NCBI GenBank assembly: GCA_023433705.1
Contig: JAEYUC010000067.1
Location: 1 to 15,043 of the forward strand
Reading direction: 5' to 3'
From: Pseudomonadota bacterium
GTDB taxonomy: Bacteria; Pseudomonadota; Gammaproteobacteria; Steroidobacterales; Steroidobacteraceae
DNA length: 15,043 bases
The position numbers and the translations under genes were made by a program. Positions 13,861 to 15,043 of this stretch are shown here, piece by piece (within the stretch, counting starts at the first letter, position 1; the number at the start of each line of letters is the position of its first letter). The notes beneath the pieces were generated by a model. It searched no databases and was not told the origin of the DNA. It saw only the letters and a list, made by a program, of their open reading frames with translations.

Positions 13861-14877
13861 ATGGACGCACTTTCCGAACTACTTCGCGCCGTGAAACTCT
13901 CGGGTGCGATGTTCTTCAAATCACGCTGCACGTCGCCGTGGTGTCTCAACGCGCCACCCTCGAGCGCGTTCCTGCCGTTCGTCGCGCCCGAGGCGACCCA
14001 TTGCATCGAATATCACTACATCAGCGAAGGCACGGCTTACGTGCGCGTCGGCGAGGAAACCACGCCGTTGGTGGCGGGCGACATCGTGATGATTCCGCAC
14101 GGTGATGCGCATTTCATGGGCAACGGAACCGGCGGCAAGACCATCGACGGCTCGCAGGCGATCAATGCGCTCATGTCCGGACGGCTTCGACTCGCCGATT
14201 TCGGCGGAGGCGGGGAAAACACCGGGCTCGTCTGCGGCTATCTCGCCTGCGACGCGCAGTTGATCAAGCCCGTGCTCGCGGGTTTGCCGCGCGCGTTGCG
14301 CGTGAACCTGCGTTCGGATCCGGCAGGCGAGTGGTTCGAAAAGACCCTGCGGCACGCGGTCGACCAGGCGAGCGTCGCCGCGCCGGGAAGCGCGGTGATC
14401 CTCGCGCACCTCGCCGAAGTGCTGTTCGCCGAAGTCCTGCGGCGCTATCTACTCAGCCTGCCGGAAGGCCGCAGCGGCTGGCTCGCCGGGGCGGGCGATC
14501 CGGCCGTCGGCCGCGCGCTCGCGGCCCTGCACCGCGAGCCCGCGCGTGAATGGACACTCGATGCGCTGGCGCAGCACGCGGGCGTCTCGCGTTCGGGACT
14601 CACGGAGAAGTTCGCGAAGTATCTCGGCCAGGCGCCGATGACGTACCTGACCGAATGGCGGCTCGAGCTCGGCGCCGAGGCGCTGCGCGCGACCAGCCGC
14701 AGCGTGCAACGCGTCGCGCTCGACGTGGGTTACGAGTCGGAAGCCGCGTTCAACCGCGCGTTCAAGCGGCGCTTCGCGATTCCGCCGGCGAAGTATCGAC
14801 GCGAAGCGCGCGCGCAGGCGGCATGGAAGACGGTGCCTGGCACGGAAAAACCGGGAGAAGCGCTCGCGTCCCGTTGA
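13861..14877 (+). CDS. AraC-family transcriptional regulator with N-terminal cupin domain
   Basis: The start is ATG 13861 (MDALSELLRAVKLSG...), the usual opening of cupin_6-type AraC regulators; upstream in-frame starts lie in the control region. The product is 338 residues. The N-terminal cupin-like sensor spans about 10-190 (CIEYHYISEGTAYVRVGEE, LVAGDIVMIPHGDAHFM). The DNA-binding region has two helix-turn-helix motifs: WTLDALAQHAGVSRSGLTEKF (231-251), with YLTEWRLELGAEALR after it, and SVQRVALDVGYESEAAFNRAFKRRF (281-305), then IPPAKYRR. The ligand is unknown. The last residues, from about 322 (W-K-T-V-P-G-T-E-K-P-G), are encoded by a dispersed repeat and are not part of the family. It probably regulates itself and the divergent methyltransferase gene. 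Confidence 0.88.
   Translation: MDALSELLRAVKLSGAMFFKSRCTSPWCLNAPPSSAFLPFVAPEATHCIEYHYISEGTAYVRVGEETTPLVAGDIVMIPHGDAHFMGNGTGGKTIDGSQAINALMSGRLRLADFGGGGENTGLVCGYLACDAQLIKPVLAGLPRALRVNLRSDPAGEWFEKTLRHAVDQASVAAPGSAVILAHLAEVLFAEVLRRYLLSLPEGRSGWLAGAGDPAVGRALAALHREPAREWTLDALAQHAGVSRSGLTEKFAKYLGQAPMTYLTEWRLELGAEALRATSRSVQRVALDVGYESEAAFNRAFKRRFAIPPAKYRREARAQAAWKTVPGTEKPGEALASR
14827..14861. repeat. REP-like repeat copy inside the 3' end of the araC-type gene
   Basis: This 35-base copy matches the left arm at 12511-12545 with one difference (A in place of G in the tail), and partial similarity (TCGCG, CGT) continues for some bases beyond it. It lies within the open frame and supplies the final codons, read as K-T-V-P-G-T-E-K-P-G-E-A. 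Unlike the copies between genes it is a single unit, not an inverted pair. It probably inserted across the old stop codon. Confidence 0.83.
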
Positions 14878-14881
14878 ATGG

Positions 14882-14898
14882 GCACGTTCCTAACGTGC
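14882..14898. terminator. Short hairpin between convergent araC-type and tatD-type genes
   Basis: GCACGTT (14882-14888) and AACGTGC (14892-14898) form a perfect 7-bp stem with a 3-base loop, just after the araC-type stop and across the tatD-type stop codon. No T run adjoins it, so a role as a bidirectional terminator is only possible. Confidence 0.35.
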
Positions 14899-15043
14899 TG
14901 GAATTCCGAAGAACACGCGTGCGTTCGCCGTGCTCGCGGCCGCGACGGCTTCGGGTGATTCGCCGCGCGCAACCGCTATCGCCCGCAGCACGTAGGGGAG
15001 GTATGACGGCTCGTTACGCCGCGTCTTCGGCGCGGGCCTGATG
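14890..15043 (-). CDS. TatD-family metal-dependent hydrolase, C-terminal end, partial
   Basis: Read on the minus strand from the window edge, 50 codons are open before a TAG at 14890-14892. They read like the end of TatD-type deoxyribonucleases: a K-T-R-R-N-E-P-S-Y segment (the family's RNEP motif), LPYVLRAIAVARGESPEAVA, and a closing STANARVFFGIPAR (family: T-x-N-A-x-x-x-F-G). TatD proteins are TIM-barrel metal-dependent nucleases/hydrolases, thought to act in DNA repair or RNA/DNA trimming. The N-terminal metal ligands and the start lie outside the window, so the exact subfamily is not settled. The gene converges with the araC-type gene, 12 bases apart. Confidence 0.87.
   Translation of the reverse strand, partial: IRPAPKTRRNEPSYLPYVLRAIAVARGESPEAVAAASTANARVFFGIPAR

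Noticed and set aside
12691..13870. Extension of the methyltransferase to a start at 13870
   Set aside because: ATG 13690 has AGGAG at ideal spacing, and the extra 60 residues would be encoded by the intergenic repeats and operator region.
1..15043. CRISPR array, tRNA, rRNA, integrase or insertion-sequence transposase
   Set aside because: No regularly spaced repeat set, no cloverleaf or rRNA-like stretch noticed by eye, and no transposase or integrase motif in any frame; the dispersed palindromes are too irregular to be CRISPR.

Overview
The window is GC-rich, densely packed chromosomal DNA, most likely from a gammaproteobacterium of the Steroidobacter/Nevskia/Xanthomonas side of the class. 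The main reason is the threonine locus: a fused aspartokinase-homoserine dehydrogenase, a GHMP homoserine kinase and a threonine synthase, in the order thrA-thrB-thrC. GTG starts, few A/T-ending codons and short intergenic gaps fit this. The lineage is an inference; there is no rRNA or other decisive marker here.

Left part (1-1832, + strand): the 3' end of a methylmalonate-semialdehyde dehydrogenase gene (mmsA) is followed by three tightly coupled genes. These are a 41-residue membrane peptide and two short GspF/TadB/TadC-type membrane proteins, which look like a reduced piece of a tad pilus or type II secretion platform without its ATPase or pilin.

Middle (1858-6994): three minus-strand blocks surround one large plus-strand gene. 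mocA (molybdopterin cytidylyltransferase) sits just downstream of a 74-residue two-helix membrane protein. A 713-residue membrane M48 metallopeptidase with a long helical C-terminal extension runs the other way and overlaps the end of a TSUP-type transporter gene. The transporter lies downstream of an xdhC-type cofactor-insertion gene. mocA and xdhC are normally partners in maturing xanthine-dehydrogenase-family enzymes, but no such enzyme is encoded here.

Threonine block (6995-11878): xdhC and thrA are divergent across a 105-bp gap. That gap holds three copies of an 8-mer, two as a perfect hairpin and the third placed to compete for the same pairing partner, with a T6 run between. thrA and thrB overlap by 4 bp; thrB and thrC are separated by a short palindrome bracketed by 11-bp direct repeats. 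A small membrane-anchored NERD-like protein follows thrC.

Right part (12510-15043): a winged-helix/SAM methyltransferase gene and an AraC-family regulator gene are divergent. Their 170-bp intergenic region carries three ATTTGCC repeats and a widely spaced 9-bp inverted repeat, so the regulator may control the methyltransferase and itself. The window ends inside a convergent tatD-type hydrolase gene, of which 50 codons are visible.

A dispersed palindromic repeat (core GGTGCC-N-GGCACC with a conserved tail) occurs at four places: between TSUP and xdhC, between thrB and thrC (degenerate), between the NERD gene and the methyltransferase (a 35-bp inverted pair), and inside the 3' end of the araC-type gene, where it supplies the last codons. 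It behaves like a REP/REPIN family and is the most distinctive non-coding feature of the window. I did not find a clear previously undescribed multi-gene system; the most interesting items are the repeat family, the thrA leader, the araC-type operator region and the reduced tad-like cluster.
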